DNA of 64,000 bases, from NCBI RefSeq assembly GCF_002261185.1, contig NZ_NEVQ01000013.1:1-64000 (forward strand). The letters are read 5' to 3'. Position 1 is the first letter of the stretch. Each line of letters begins with the position of its first letter. This DNA is from Bordetella genomosp. 4. GTDB taxonomy: Bacteria > Pseudomonadota > Gammaproteobacteria > Burkholderiales > Burkholderiaceae_B. Made by a program: the position numbers and the translations under genes. The notes beneath the pieces are model-generated. The model saw only the letters and a program-made list of their open reading frames with translations. It did not search any database and was not told the origin of the DNA. Shown here in pieces: positions 36,408 to 43,846 of the stretch.

Positions 36408-37370
36408 ATGAAACGAGTACTCGCAGCACTGTTATGCCTAGGCGCTTTGCTCCATGCTCCCGCACAAGCGGATTATCCGGATCGAGGCGTAAAAATCATC
36501 GTGCCGTTCCCGGCCGGTCAGACGACAGATGTGCTGGCTCGGGCGATCGGCCAACAGTTGACTGACGCGCTGGGACAGGCGTTCTTTGTTGATAATCGAG
36601 GAGGGGCGGGCGGCATCATCGGGATGGAGGGGGCCAAACGCTCGGAGGCCGATGGCTACACGCTCGTGATGGCCTCCAGCGGCCCGCTGGCGATCAATCC
36701 GGGGCTATACACCACGCTGCCGTATGACACGTTGAAAGACTTCACGCCTGTGTCGATGGTGGTAGTGGTGCCGCAGTTCTTGGTCACGCGTGCGGATTTT
36801 CCGGCGAATAATCTCAAAGAGCTTATCGATTATGTGAAAAAGCATCCGGGGCAATTGAATTACGGTTCGGGCGGTACGGGGTTGACGAACCATCTGACGA
36901 TGGAAATGTTCAAGCACCAAGCGGGCCTGAACATCATGCACGTGCCGTATCGCGGCGCATCCGCCGCCTTGACGGGGCTGATGGCGGGGGATGTGGCGAT
37001 GATGTTCGAGTCGGGACCCGCCATCATGCCTCATGTGCAAAAGGGCACGCTCAAAGTATTTGCTGTAGGCAGCCGAAATGGCTCCAAGGCGTTACCCGAC
37101 ATCCCGACCATGGATCGTGCCGGCGTACCGGGTTTTGACGCACAGACATGGGCCGCATTGCTGGTGCCCAAAGGCACGCCGGCGCCGATCGTAGAGAAGC
37201 TCAACCAGACCATGCAGCAGGCGTTGAAAGACAAGGCGCTGCAGGCACAGTTCGCAGCATTAGGGGCCGAAGTGATGCTGAGCTCTCCCGATCAAACCGG
37301 GTCGTACATTCAGAATGAGATCGTGCGTTGGGGAGATACGATAAAGACAGCGAATGTGAAGTTGGAGTAA
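36408..37370 (+). CDS. Bug-type solute-binding protein, paralogue of the one at the operon's far end
   Basis: A 320-residue receptor with a Sec signal peptide MKRVLAALLCLGALLHAPAQA and an AGGAG ribosome site. Bug blocks are VKIIVPFPAGQTTDVLAR, FFVDNRGGAGGIIGME, HVPYRGASAALTGLMAGD and LLVPKGTPAP. It shares long identical stretches with the Bug protein at 27.3-28.3 kb; the two bracket the acyl-CoA operon and probably arose by duplication. It is 62 bp behind gntR on the same strand and likely co-transcribed from the paired-operator promoter. No membrane subunits are nearby. Confidence 0.92.
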   Translation: MKRVLAALLCLGALLHAPAQADYPDRGVKIIVPFPAGQTTDVLARAIGQQLTDALGQAFFVDNRGGAGGIIGMEGAKRSEADGYTLVMASSGPLAINPGLYTTLPYDTLKDFTPVSMVVVVPQFLVTRADFPANNLKELIDYVKKHPGQLNYGSGGTGLTNHLTMEMFKHQAGLNIMHVPYRGASAALTGLMAGDVAMMFESGPAIMPHVQKGTLKVFAVGSRNGSKALPDIPTMDRAGVPGFDAQTWAALLVPKGTPAPIVEKLNQTMQQALKDKALQAQFAALGAEVMLSSPDQTGSYIQNEIVRWGDTIKTANVKLE

Positions 37371-37420
37371 CAGTGTTCCGTGCTCTTGCCGGGATACGCC
37401 CGCGCACTACTCATGCATAC

Positions 37421-37460
37421 GTGATCAAGGGTGCAGTGATGCCCGGGCAGTCTTGATCAC
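37421..37460. terminator. Inverted repeat between convergent Bug and ABC ATPase genes
   Basis: GTGATCAAG pairs with CTTGATCAC across a 22-base loop that itself contains CCCGGG. The right arm overlaps the last codons of the ABC ATPase gene. It sits where two transcription units converge, so a terminator role is possible; no T run follows. Confidence 0.35.
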
Positions 37461-38200
37461 TGCGTCAAAGTAGAAATAAACGCCGCCGTACGAGGATCTT
37501 TCGGCCGGGTAAACAACTCGGCCGATGCGCCTGATTCGACCACGCGGCCATCCTGCAAGAACACCGCTTCGCGCGAAATCGCCGCGGCCAGGCGCAGATC
37601 ATGCGTGGCCATCAGCATCGTCATGCCTTCGCTGGCGAGCTGCTTGAGCACATCGACGACTTCGGCCGCCAGGCCTGGGTCCAGCGCTGACGTTGGCTCG
37701 TCGCATAACAGCACGCGAGGCGAGGGCGCCAATGCACGGGCAATGGCGACGCGTTGTTGCTGTCCACCCGATAAATTCAAGGGCCAGGCGTTGGCTTTGT
37801 CTTGCATGCCGACTTTCGCCAGCAGCGCCTCGGCCCGCTCGCGGGCACGAGCCTTCGGCCATTTCTGTACGGTGATCAACCCTTCCATCACGTTATCGAT
37901 GACGGTCTGGTGCGGAAACAACTGAAAATTTTGGAACACCATGCCCGTTTGCAGGCGGATGCGTTGTACGGCTTCGCGAGAGGGTCTATGCCCTGGCTCG
38001 AACTGCAGGACTTCCTCGCCCACGCGCAGCGTGCCGCTGTCGGGGATTTCCAGCAGATTCACACAACGCAGCAAGGTGCTCTTGCCGCTGCCTGATGGGC
38101 CGATCAGCGCGGTGACGCTGCCTTCGGCGAGCGCAACATCGACCTGGTGCAGCACGTGGTTATCACCAAAGTGTTTGTCGATCTGCGTGAGCGAGATCAT
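37457..38200 (-). CDS. Polar amino-acid ABC transporter, ATP-binding protein
   Basis: A 247-residue ABC ATPase of the GlnQ/TcyN group that powers uptake of a polar amino acid across the inner membrane. Walker A is GPSGSGKSTLLRC (about 33), the signature LSGGQQQRVAIARAL (about 134), Walker B VLLCDEPTSALDP and the switch ATHDLRLAAAI. Its ATG overlaps the permease stop by 4 bp. It is the third gene of a receptor-permease-ATPase operon read on the minus strand. Substrate specificity is not set by this subunit. Confidence 0.93.
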   Translation of the reverse strand: MISLTQIDKHFGDNHVLHQVDVALAEGSVTALIGPSGSGKSTLLRCVNLLEIPDSGTLRVGEEVLQFEPGHRPSREAVQRIRLQTGMVFQNFQLFPHQTVIDNVMEGLITVQKWPKARARERAEALLAKVGMQDKANAWPLNLSGGQQQRVAIARALAPSPRVLLCDEPTSALDPGLAAEVVDVLKQLASEGMTMLMATHDLRLAAAISREAVFLQDGRVVESGASAELFTRPKDPRTAAFISTLTQ

Positions 38201-38877
38201 CGTTTGCCCTCGCTAAAAACGGCATGCTGGCCGAAACGGCGTTCCAGGCGGGTCTGCGCGGCGGACAATACCGAGCTGAATATCAGGTAGATCAGGGCTG
38301 CCTCTGTGTAGAGAATCAAGGGTTCATAAGTGACAGCGGCAATGCGTTGAGCAGCCTGGAAAATTTCAGGTACGGTCAGTACGGCTGCCAGCGAGGTGTC
38401 TTTGACCAGAGCGATGAAAGAGTTGGCCAATGGAGGTACGGCTACACGGGCGGCTTGAGGTAGGATCGTGCGGCGCATGGCCTGGCCGCGAGTCATGCTG
38501 AGGGAATAGGCAGCCTCCCACTGGCCTTTGGGGATGGACTCGATGGCGCCGCGAATGACTTCCGAGTTATAGGCGCCGACGTTCAAGATAAAGCCGATCA
38601 ACGCGGCTGGCATGGGATCGAGCACGATGCCTGCGTTGGGCAGGCCATAGAAAATAATGAATAGCTGCACCAGCAGCGGCGTGCCTCGAATCAGCCAGAC
38701 ATAAAAACGTACGATCGCTACCAGCGGCGCCGGGCCGAACAGCCGGATGAGCGCCACGATGAATGCCAGGACCAGTCCGCCTGCGAAAGACAGCAGCGTC
38801 AGCGGCACAGTAAACACCAGCCCCGCATGCAGCAGCGGCCAGAATGAATCGATCATCAACTGCAACCAGGCAGGCAC
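38197..38877 (-). CDS. Polar amino-acid ABC transporter, permease
   Basis: A 226-residue inner-membrane permease of the HisM/YecS type with about four to five hydrophobic segments (VFTVPLTLLSFAGGLVLAFIVALI, LVAIVRFYVWLIRG, VLTVPEIF and IYLIFSSVLSAAQ regions). The EAA loop contacting the ATPase is visible as EAAYSLSMTRGQAMRRTILPQAARVAVPPL (about 140-170). Only one permease is present, so it would act as a homodimer. It begins 92 bp downstream of the receptor gene and overlaps the ATPase gene by 4 bp. Confidence 0.92.
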   Translation of the reverse strand: MPAWLQLMIDSFWPLLHAGLVFTVPLTLLSFAGGLVLAFIVALIRLFGPAPLVAIVRFYVWLIRGTPLLVQLFIIFYGLPNAGIVLDPMPAALIGFILNVGAYNSEVIRGAIESIPKGQWEAAYSLSMTRGQAMRRTILPQAARVAVPPLANSFIALVKDTSLAAVLTVPEIFQAAQRIAAVTYEPLILYTEAALIYLIFSSVLSAAQTRLERRFGQHAVFSEGKR

Positions 38878-38969
38878 GATAGATGGGTCCGTGTGAGTGA
38901 GATCGGGGTGCGTCGTTGAGGGCAGAGGAAGACAGCATCATGCATGTGCCGTCTTCCGTCATAGCGGAT

Positions 38970-39752
38970 TTACTTCGCGGACAGATCCGTGCCGAAGTAT
39001 TTTTCCGAGATGGTTTTATACGTGCCGTCGGCCTTGATGTCCGTCAATGCCTTGTTGATGGCGGCGCGCAGCTCGGGGTTGTCTTTGCGGATCAGCACGC
39101 CGGATTCGCTGAATTCGGCGGTTTTATCGCTGGCGACGATTTTGGCTTTGGCGTTCGGTTTTTGCTTTTTGAAGTCCAGGAACGACAGGTTGTCGTTGAT
39201 GGTGGCATCGACACGGCCGGAAAGCAGCAGGTCGATGGCCTCGTTAAAACCCTGCACGGCGACGACCTGGGCACCATATTTCTGCGCCAGTTTGCCGAAG
39301 TTGCTGGTCAAGGTATTGGCCGAGCGCTTGCCCTTGATGTCGTCAAAGCTCTTGATCTCGGTGTTGTCATCGCGCACGATCAAAACTGCCTCGGAGGCGA
39401 TGTAAGGATCGGAGAAGTCGTATTTGGCCTTGCGGGCGTCAGTGATGCCGACCTGGTTGATGACGGCATCGTAGCGTTTGACGTCCAGGCCGGCGATCAG
39501 GCCGTCCCACTTGCCTTCGACAAATTCGGCTTTCACGCCCAGGCGCTCTGCAATGGCGCGGCCGATGTCTACGTCAAAACCGGTGAGCTTGCCCGATGCA
39601 TCGTGATAGCTGAACGGGGCATATGTGCCTTCGGTGCCGATCTTGATTGCGCCAGCAGATTTGATGTTGGCCAGATCATCCTGGGCGTGAGCGGATACGG
39701 CCAGAGTCAGGGGTAGCAGGCCGGCCAACAGAATCGAACGCAGGGGTTTCAT
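38970..39752 (-). CDS. Polar amino-acid ABC transporter, periplasmic binding protein (FliY/TcyA-like)
   Basis: A 260-residue SBP_bac_3 family receptor with a Sec signal peptide (MKPLRSILLAGLLPLTLAVSAHA-Q). Conserved features are IGTEGTYAPFSYHDASGKLTGFDVDIGRAIAERLG near the mature N-terminus, EGKWDGLIAGLDVKRYDAVINQVGIT (about 85), SEAVLIVRD, and GRVDATINDNLSFL about 150. The GxTGFDVD and KRYDAVI patterns resemble cystine-binding FliY/TcyA. It is first in its operon; the 180 bp upstream is AT-rich and has TTATAAAA, a possible promoter. Cystine or another polar amino acid is the likely ligand. Confidence 0.92.
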   Translation of the reverse strand: MKPLRSILLAGLLPLTLAVSAHAQDDLANIKSAGAIKIGTEGTYAPFSYHDASGKLTGFDVDIGRAIAERLGVKAEFVEGKWDGLIAGLDVKRYDAVINQVGITDARKAKYDFSDPYIASEAVLIVRDDNTEIKSFDDIKGKRSANTLTSNFGKLAQKYGAQVVAVQGFNEAIDLLLSGRVDATINDNLSFLDFKKQKPNAKAKIVASDKTAEFSESGVLIRKDNPELRAAINKALTDIKADGTYKTISEKYFGTDLSAK

Positions 39753-39931
39753 AGGTCACGCTCCGAGTGATGTTGTTATGGGCGCAGAGGTGGCCTTGTG
39801 AGCCACTCACTGAGCATAAACGACGACTCTAACAAGCTGCCTATTCTTCCACAACACATAAAAAATGTTGAAAATATTTCTTATGGTTATAAAACTCTGT
39901 GTGCTGGCGCCAACTCCTGGAGCTTGAACGG

Positions 39932-42349
39932 TTATCTGCTTGAGCTGGTGTGCAGCAGCCTCAATCCATTGGCGACTACCAAGAGGCTGGCACCCACGTC
40001 GGCGAATACGGCCATCCAGAGCGTGGCGTGACCGGTGGCGGCCAGCACCAGGAATACAGCCTTGATGCCCAGGGCCAAGATGATGTTTTGCATCAGGATA
40101 CGGTGCGTGGCGCGCGATAGACGTACGAATTGCGAGATTTTGCGCAGATCGTCATCCATCAGGGCCACGTCGGCCGTCTCGATGGCCGTGCCGGTGCCCG
40201 CCGCACCCATGGCGAAACCGATGTTGGCGCGGGCGAGAGCGGGGGCATCGTTGATGCCGTCACCGACCATGCCGACCTGGCCGCTGTCGCTCAGCTTGGC
40301 CTCGATCGCACGCTGTTTGTCTTCGGGCAGGAGATCGCCGTGGGCCTCGTCGATACCGGCCTGTTCGGCGATGGCGCGCGCGGTGAGGCTGTTGTCGCCC
40401 GTCAGCATCAGGGTACGCACGTCAAGTTCGTGCAGGCTCGCAATGGCGGCGCGGCTGGTGGGCTTCAACGTGTCGGCAACGGCGGCCAGAGCCAGTATCC
40501 GGGTGCCGTCGGTCAGGGCGATGGCGGTTTTGCCCTGGGCTTCGTAGGTTTCGATTTGTGCCTGGATGTCTTGCGTTGCGACGTTCAGTTCGCGCATCAA
40601 GCGCAGGTTGCCCAGGTGCAGGGTCTGATCGCCGATACGGCCACGTACGCCACGTCCCAGCAGGGCGGCAAAATCTTGTACCTCGGGCAACGTGGCACCC
40701 GGGTAGGCGGCGGTGTAGGCCTGGGCGATAGCGCGCGAGACAGGGTGATCGGAACGCGCAGCCAAACTGGCCGCCAGGCGAGCCGCGGGCGATTCGAGCG
40801 CAGCGGCGAGCCCGGCATCGGCCAACGGCGCAGACCGGAAGGCCGCGTCGGTTGGGACCACAAAGTCTGTGCAAACCGGCTTGCCATGTGTCAGCGTGCC
40901 GGTCTTGTCCAGCGCCAGCCAGGTCAGTTTGCGGCCTTGTTCGAGGTAAACGCCGCCTTTGATCAGGATGCCGCGCCGTGCGGCCGCGGTCAGGCCGCTG
41001 ACGACGCTGACGGGGGTGGAAATCACCAGGGCGCAGGGGCAGGCGATGATCAGCAGGGCGAGCGCGCGGTAGATCGCGTCCATCCACGGTTGATCCATGA
41101 ATAGGGGCGGCACTACGGCGATCAGGATCGCGAGTACGACCACGATTGGCGTGTAGACGCGAGAGAATCGGTCGATGAATCGCTGGGTGGGCGCGCGCGC
41201 GCCTTGGGCTTGCTCGACGGCATGAATGATGCGCGCCAATGTCGTGTTGCCTGCGGCAGCGGTGACGCGATAGTCGAATGCACCCGTGGTGTTGACCGTA
41301 CCGGCGAAAACGGTATCGCCGACGGTTTTGTCGACCGGCAGGCTTTCGCCGGTGATCGCGGATTGGTCGATGGCGGAGGCACCTTCGGCGATGATGCCAT
41401 CAGCGGCGATACGCTCGCCCGGACGCACGCGGACCCAGTCTTCTAAACGGAGTTGGGCGACAGGGACTTCTTTCCACGATCCATCGGGCTGGCGTGCGGT
41501 GGCGACCTGCGGGGTCAGCGCCAACAGGTCTCGCACGGCGTTGCGCGCCCGGTCGAGCGCGCGGGCCTCGATGAGCTCGGCGATGTTGAACAGCACCATC
41601 ACCATGGCGGCTTCGGGCCATTGGCCGATGAGGACGGCGCCGGTGACGGCGATACTCATCAAGGCATTGATGTTGAGGTTGCCGTTGCGCAGTGCGATCC
41701 AGCCTTTGCGATAGGTGCCCAGGCCGCAGGTCAGAATGGCGGCTACCGCCAGGACGGCGCTGATTGCCGTGGGGAGGGAGGCGAAATGCGCAGCCTCGGA
41801 CAGGAGGGCCAGTACGCCTCCCGCGGCCAGCATATAGCCGGTGCGCGAGGAGGGCTTTTCCGGTGGCGCTGAGCCGCCCGCATCGTCCTGGGCGAGGACC
41901 TCGGGGGTCATGTCCAGCGATTTGATAGCACTCACGATGGAGTCGAGCAATCCTTCGGCGTGAACAACAGTCAAAATGCGCTGCATCAGGTTGAAGTGAA
42001 CGTCGTGCACGCCTGACAGCCTGTCCAGCTTTTTGCGGATCAGGGTTTCTTCGGTCGGGCAGTCCATCTGACCGATGCGCAGGCGCGTCAGTTGCTGACC
42101 GGGACCTGCCGTCAGGGTCGATACGCTCGGGGCCGGCGCGTCGGCGGCACAGCAACTGAGCTCGCTGCTTTCATGGGTGTGGCCGGCATGGGCCGTTGCC
42201 TTGTCACTGCCGTGGCTGTGTGCATGATCATGGCCGCCGCAGGAGGCGTGCTCGTGGGCGGTTCTGGAATCGTGCTGGTGAGCCGTCGCGGCATTGTGTT
42301 CGTGGCTGTCGCCGCAGCAACTGCGGTGAGAGGCGGACGAATTAGGCAT
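39932..42349 (-). CDS. Zn/Cd/Pb-exporting P1B-type ATPase with His-rich N-terminus
   Basis: An 805-residue heavy-metal efflux ATPase (ZntA/CadA type) of the inner membrane. Residues 1-75 are packed with His and Cys (HQHDSRTAHEHASCGGHDHAHSHG), followed by an HMA domain with MDCPTEE about residue 95. Then come the transmembrane helices with IIACPCALVISTP (the CPC metal site), the phosphorylation loop DKTGTLTHGKPV and the hinge MVGDGINDAPALARANIG. The TGES actuator motif is present (AITGESLPVDK). It is divergent from a MerR regulator across a promoter with the typical metal-responsive dyad. The His-rich tail fits zinc or cadmium buffering. No truncation. Confidence 0.95.
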   Translation of the reverse strand: MPNSSASHRSCCGDSHEHNAATAHQHDSRTAHEHASCGGHDHAHSHGSDKATAHAGHTHESSELSCCAADAPAPSVSTLTAGPGQQLTRLRIGQMDCPTEETLIRKKLDRLSGVHDVHFNLMQRILTVVHAEGLLDSIVSAIKSLDMTPEVLAQDDAGGSAPPEKPSSRTGYMLAAGGVLALLSEAAHFASLPTAISAVLAVAAILTCGLGTYRKGWIALRNGNLNINALMSIAVTGAVLIGQWPEAAMVMVLFNIAELIEARALDRARNAVRDLLALTPQVATARQPDGSWKEVPVAQLRLEDWVRVRPGERIAADGIIAEGASAIDQSAITGESLPVDKTVGDTVFAGTVNTTGAFDYRVTAAAGNTTLARIIHAVEQAQGARAPTQRFIDRFSRVYTPIVVVLAILIAVVPPLFMDQPWMDAIYRALALLIIACPCALVISTPVSVVSGLTAAARRGILIKGGVYLEQGRKLTWLALDKTGTLTHGKPVCTDFVVPTDAAFRSAPLADAGLAAALESPAARLAASLAARSDHPVSRAIAQAYTAAYPGATLPEVQDFAALLGRGVRGRIGDQTLHLGNLRLMRELNVATQDIQAQIETYEAQGKTAIALTDGTRILALAAVADTLKPTSRAAIASLHELDVRTLMLTGDNSLTARAIAEQAGIDEAHGDLLPEDKQRAIEAKLSDSGQVGMVGDGINDAPALARANIGFAMGAAGTGTAIETADVALMDDDLRKISQFVRLSRATHRILMQNIILALGIKAVFLVLAATGHATLWMAVFADVGASLLVVANGLRLLHTSSSR

Positions 42350-42392
42350 AGGTCAAATTCCGTCTATGTCAGGAGAGTAGAGCCTATTTCAC

Positions 42393-42416
42393 ACCCTGGA
42401 GTTACTATAGGGTCAA
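42393..42416 (-). promoter_or_regulatory. MerR-type metal-responsive promoter of the P-type ATPase
   Basis: On the minus strand TTGACC is followed by the dyad ACCCTATAGTAACTCCAGGGT, the pattern of ZntR/CadR/PbrR-controlled promoters with a long spacer of about 19-20 bp between -35 and -10. The MerR protein encoded divergently is the obvious binder. The -10 (near TGAAAT) is weak, as expected for an activator-dependent promoter. Confidence 0.85.
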
Positions 42417-42486
42417 GCGTTTGAATTGGTGTTTGCTCTCGTGCGGTGCGCAGGTTGCGCGGCAGGGGAGCCTGAAGGAGGTCCAG

Positions 42487-42921
42487 ATGAAAATCGGTGA
42501 ACTCGCGAAAGCCGCCGGCACGACGGTTGAAACCGTGCGCTATTACGAGAAAGAGGGCCTGTTGCCCGAGCCGGAGCGCGGTATGAATAATTACCGCAGC
42601 TATGGCGCGCCGCACCTGGAGCGGCTGCTGTTGATCCGTAATTGCCGCGCGTTGGATATGACGCAGGAAGAAATTCGGACGATTTTGCAGTTGGCGGACA
42701 ATCATCAGGCGGGCTGCGGCCCGATCAATGAGCTGTTCGACGCCCATATTGCCCACGTCGATGCCCGGATTACCGAGTTGATGCAGCTAAAGACGCAATT
42801 GACCGAAATCCGGCAGCGCTGTCTGTCTGCTCACCCGGATGCAGAGGACTGCGGGATTTTGCATGGTTTGTCGGAGATGCAGGTGGAAGAGCGGCCTGCG
42901 CGGCATACCCACTTGGGGTGA
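42487..42921 (+). CDS. MerR-family metal-responsive regulator (CadR/PbrR group)
   Basis: A 144-residue activator. The ATG with an AAGGAGG site was chosen; it gives the canonical start MKIGELAKAAGTTVETVRYYEKEGLLPEPER (helix-turn-helix and wing, residues 1-70). A dimer coiled coil runs about 78-118, ending in the metal-site cysteines (CGPINELFDAH, about 79, and RQRC at about 119), with further Cys and His at the tail (DCGILHG, RHTHLG). It should sense Cd(II), Pb(II) or Zn(II) and switch on the divergent efflux ATPase. Confidence 0.93.
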   Translation: MKIGELAKAAGTTVETVRYYEKEGLLPEPERGMNNYRSYGAPHLERLLLIRNCRALDMTQEEIRTILQLADNHQAGCGPINELFDAHIAHVDARITELMQLKTQLTEIRQRCLSAHPDAEDCGILHGLSEMQVEERPARHTHLG

Positions 42922-43148
42922 GGGGATTTATTCAGACCCAGCGGACGAGGGGCGTGAGGAAAACTGGGTATGCGCAGCTTGCCAGCAATGCTGACCCGGG
43001 AATTCAGGGGGGCGGCGCCCACCTGAGGGTATGATGAGAACGTTTCTCGACTGAGTTTTGCCCCTGGGTAGCCCGCGGGCCAAAACGCGCCTTGGGCGGC
43101 GGCAAGCCGAACGCTCAGGATGGCTTTTTTAATTTGATGGGTTGGACC

Positions 43149-43733
43149 ATGACTGTTGTTTCTCCTTTGCATGCGTTGGCTTCGCGCCGTTCGATGAAGT
43201 TTCTGCGTGCGCCTGCGCCTAAGCAGGAAGAACTGGATCAGATCTTGCAGGCCGCCATGAGCGCGCCTGATCATGGCAAGCTGCGTCCCTGGCGTTTCGT
43301 GCTGATCCGCGGCGAAGCGATTGGCCGTCTGGCCGATTTGGCGCTTGATGCGGTCAAGCGCAGCGGCGATCCCCGTATGACGCCCGAGAAAGAAAAATCC
43401 GTGCGGCAATGGATGAGCGAAGTGCCGTTGTTCATCGGCCTGGCGCACAAAATCGATCACGACAATCCCAAGGTGCCCGAGCAGGAACAGCTGCTGGCCA
43501 CGGGGGCGGCAGTGATGAATATCCTGAACGGTGTCCATGCGCTGGGCTATGGCGCGTTCTGGAGTACAGGGATGGGGACCTATCTCGAGGAAGTCCAGAA
43601 CGCCCTGGGCCTGGATGCGTTGGACTACCGTTTCCTGGGATTTTTGGCGATCGGGACGCCGGGCTGCGCAGTGCCGACCGTGGAGCGGCCGGATTTCCGG
43701 GAATTCGTGACCGAGTGGACTGGTCCGGTCTGA
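43149..43733 (+). CDS. Nitroreductase-family FMN oxidoreductase (YdjA-like)
   Basis: A 194-residue flavoprotein of the small nitroreductase group resembling E. coli YdjA. The FMN phosphate loop ASRRSMKFLRAPAP is near the N-terminus, followed by QAAMSAPDHGKLRPWRFVLIRG (about 32-53), and the later GYGAFWSTG block completes the flavin site. The ATG at 43149 gives a family-like N-terminus; an in-frame ATG lies 12 bp upstream. About 225 bp separate it from the MerR gene. It reduces nitro compounds or quinones with NAD(P)H; the physiological substrate is unknown. It stands alone and converges with the PEP-synthase-like gene. Confidence 0.9.
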   Translation: MTVVSPLHALASRRSMKFLRAPAPKQEELDQILQAAMSAPDHGKLRPWRFVLIRGEAIGRLADLALDAVKRSGDPRMTPEKEKSVRQWMSEVPLFIGLAHKIDHDNPKVPEQEQLLATGAAVMNILNGVHALGYGAFWSTGMGTYLEEVQNALGLDALDYRFLGFLAIGTPGCAVPTVERPDFREFVTEWTGPV

Positions 43734-43846
43734 TTATCATCGAGTAATGGGGCCAAGGCGAACCGTTGGGATCGCGTTGGCCATACCTCGCCAAAACCCT
43801 CAAAGCGAGGCCGGCCACAGTCCTTCGTGGCAGACCCCGGGGGGCG

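Noticed and set aside
38916-39716. 266-residue plus-strand open frame opposite the amino-acid receptor gene
   Set aside because: Antisense shadow; the receptor has a clear signal peptide and family motifs.
40130-41104. 324-residue plus-strand open frame opposite the metal ATPase
   Set aside because: Antisense shadow rich in Gly and Gln with no motif.
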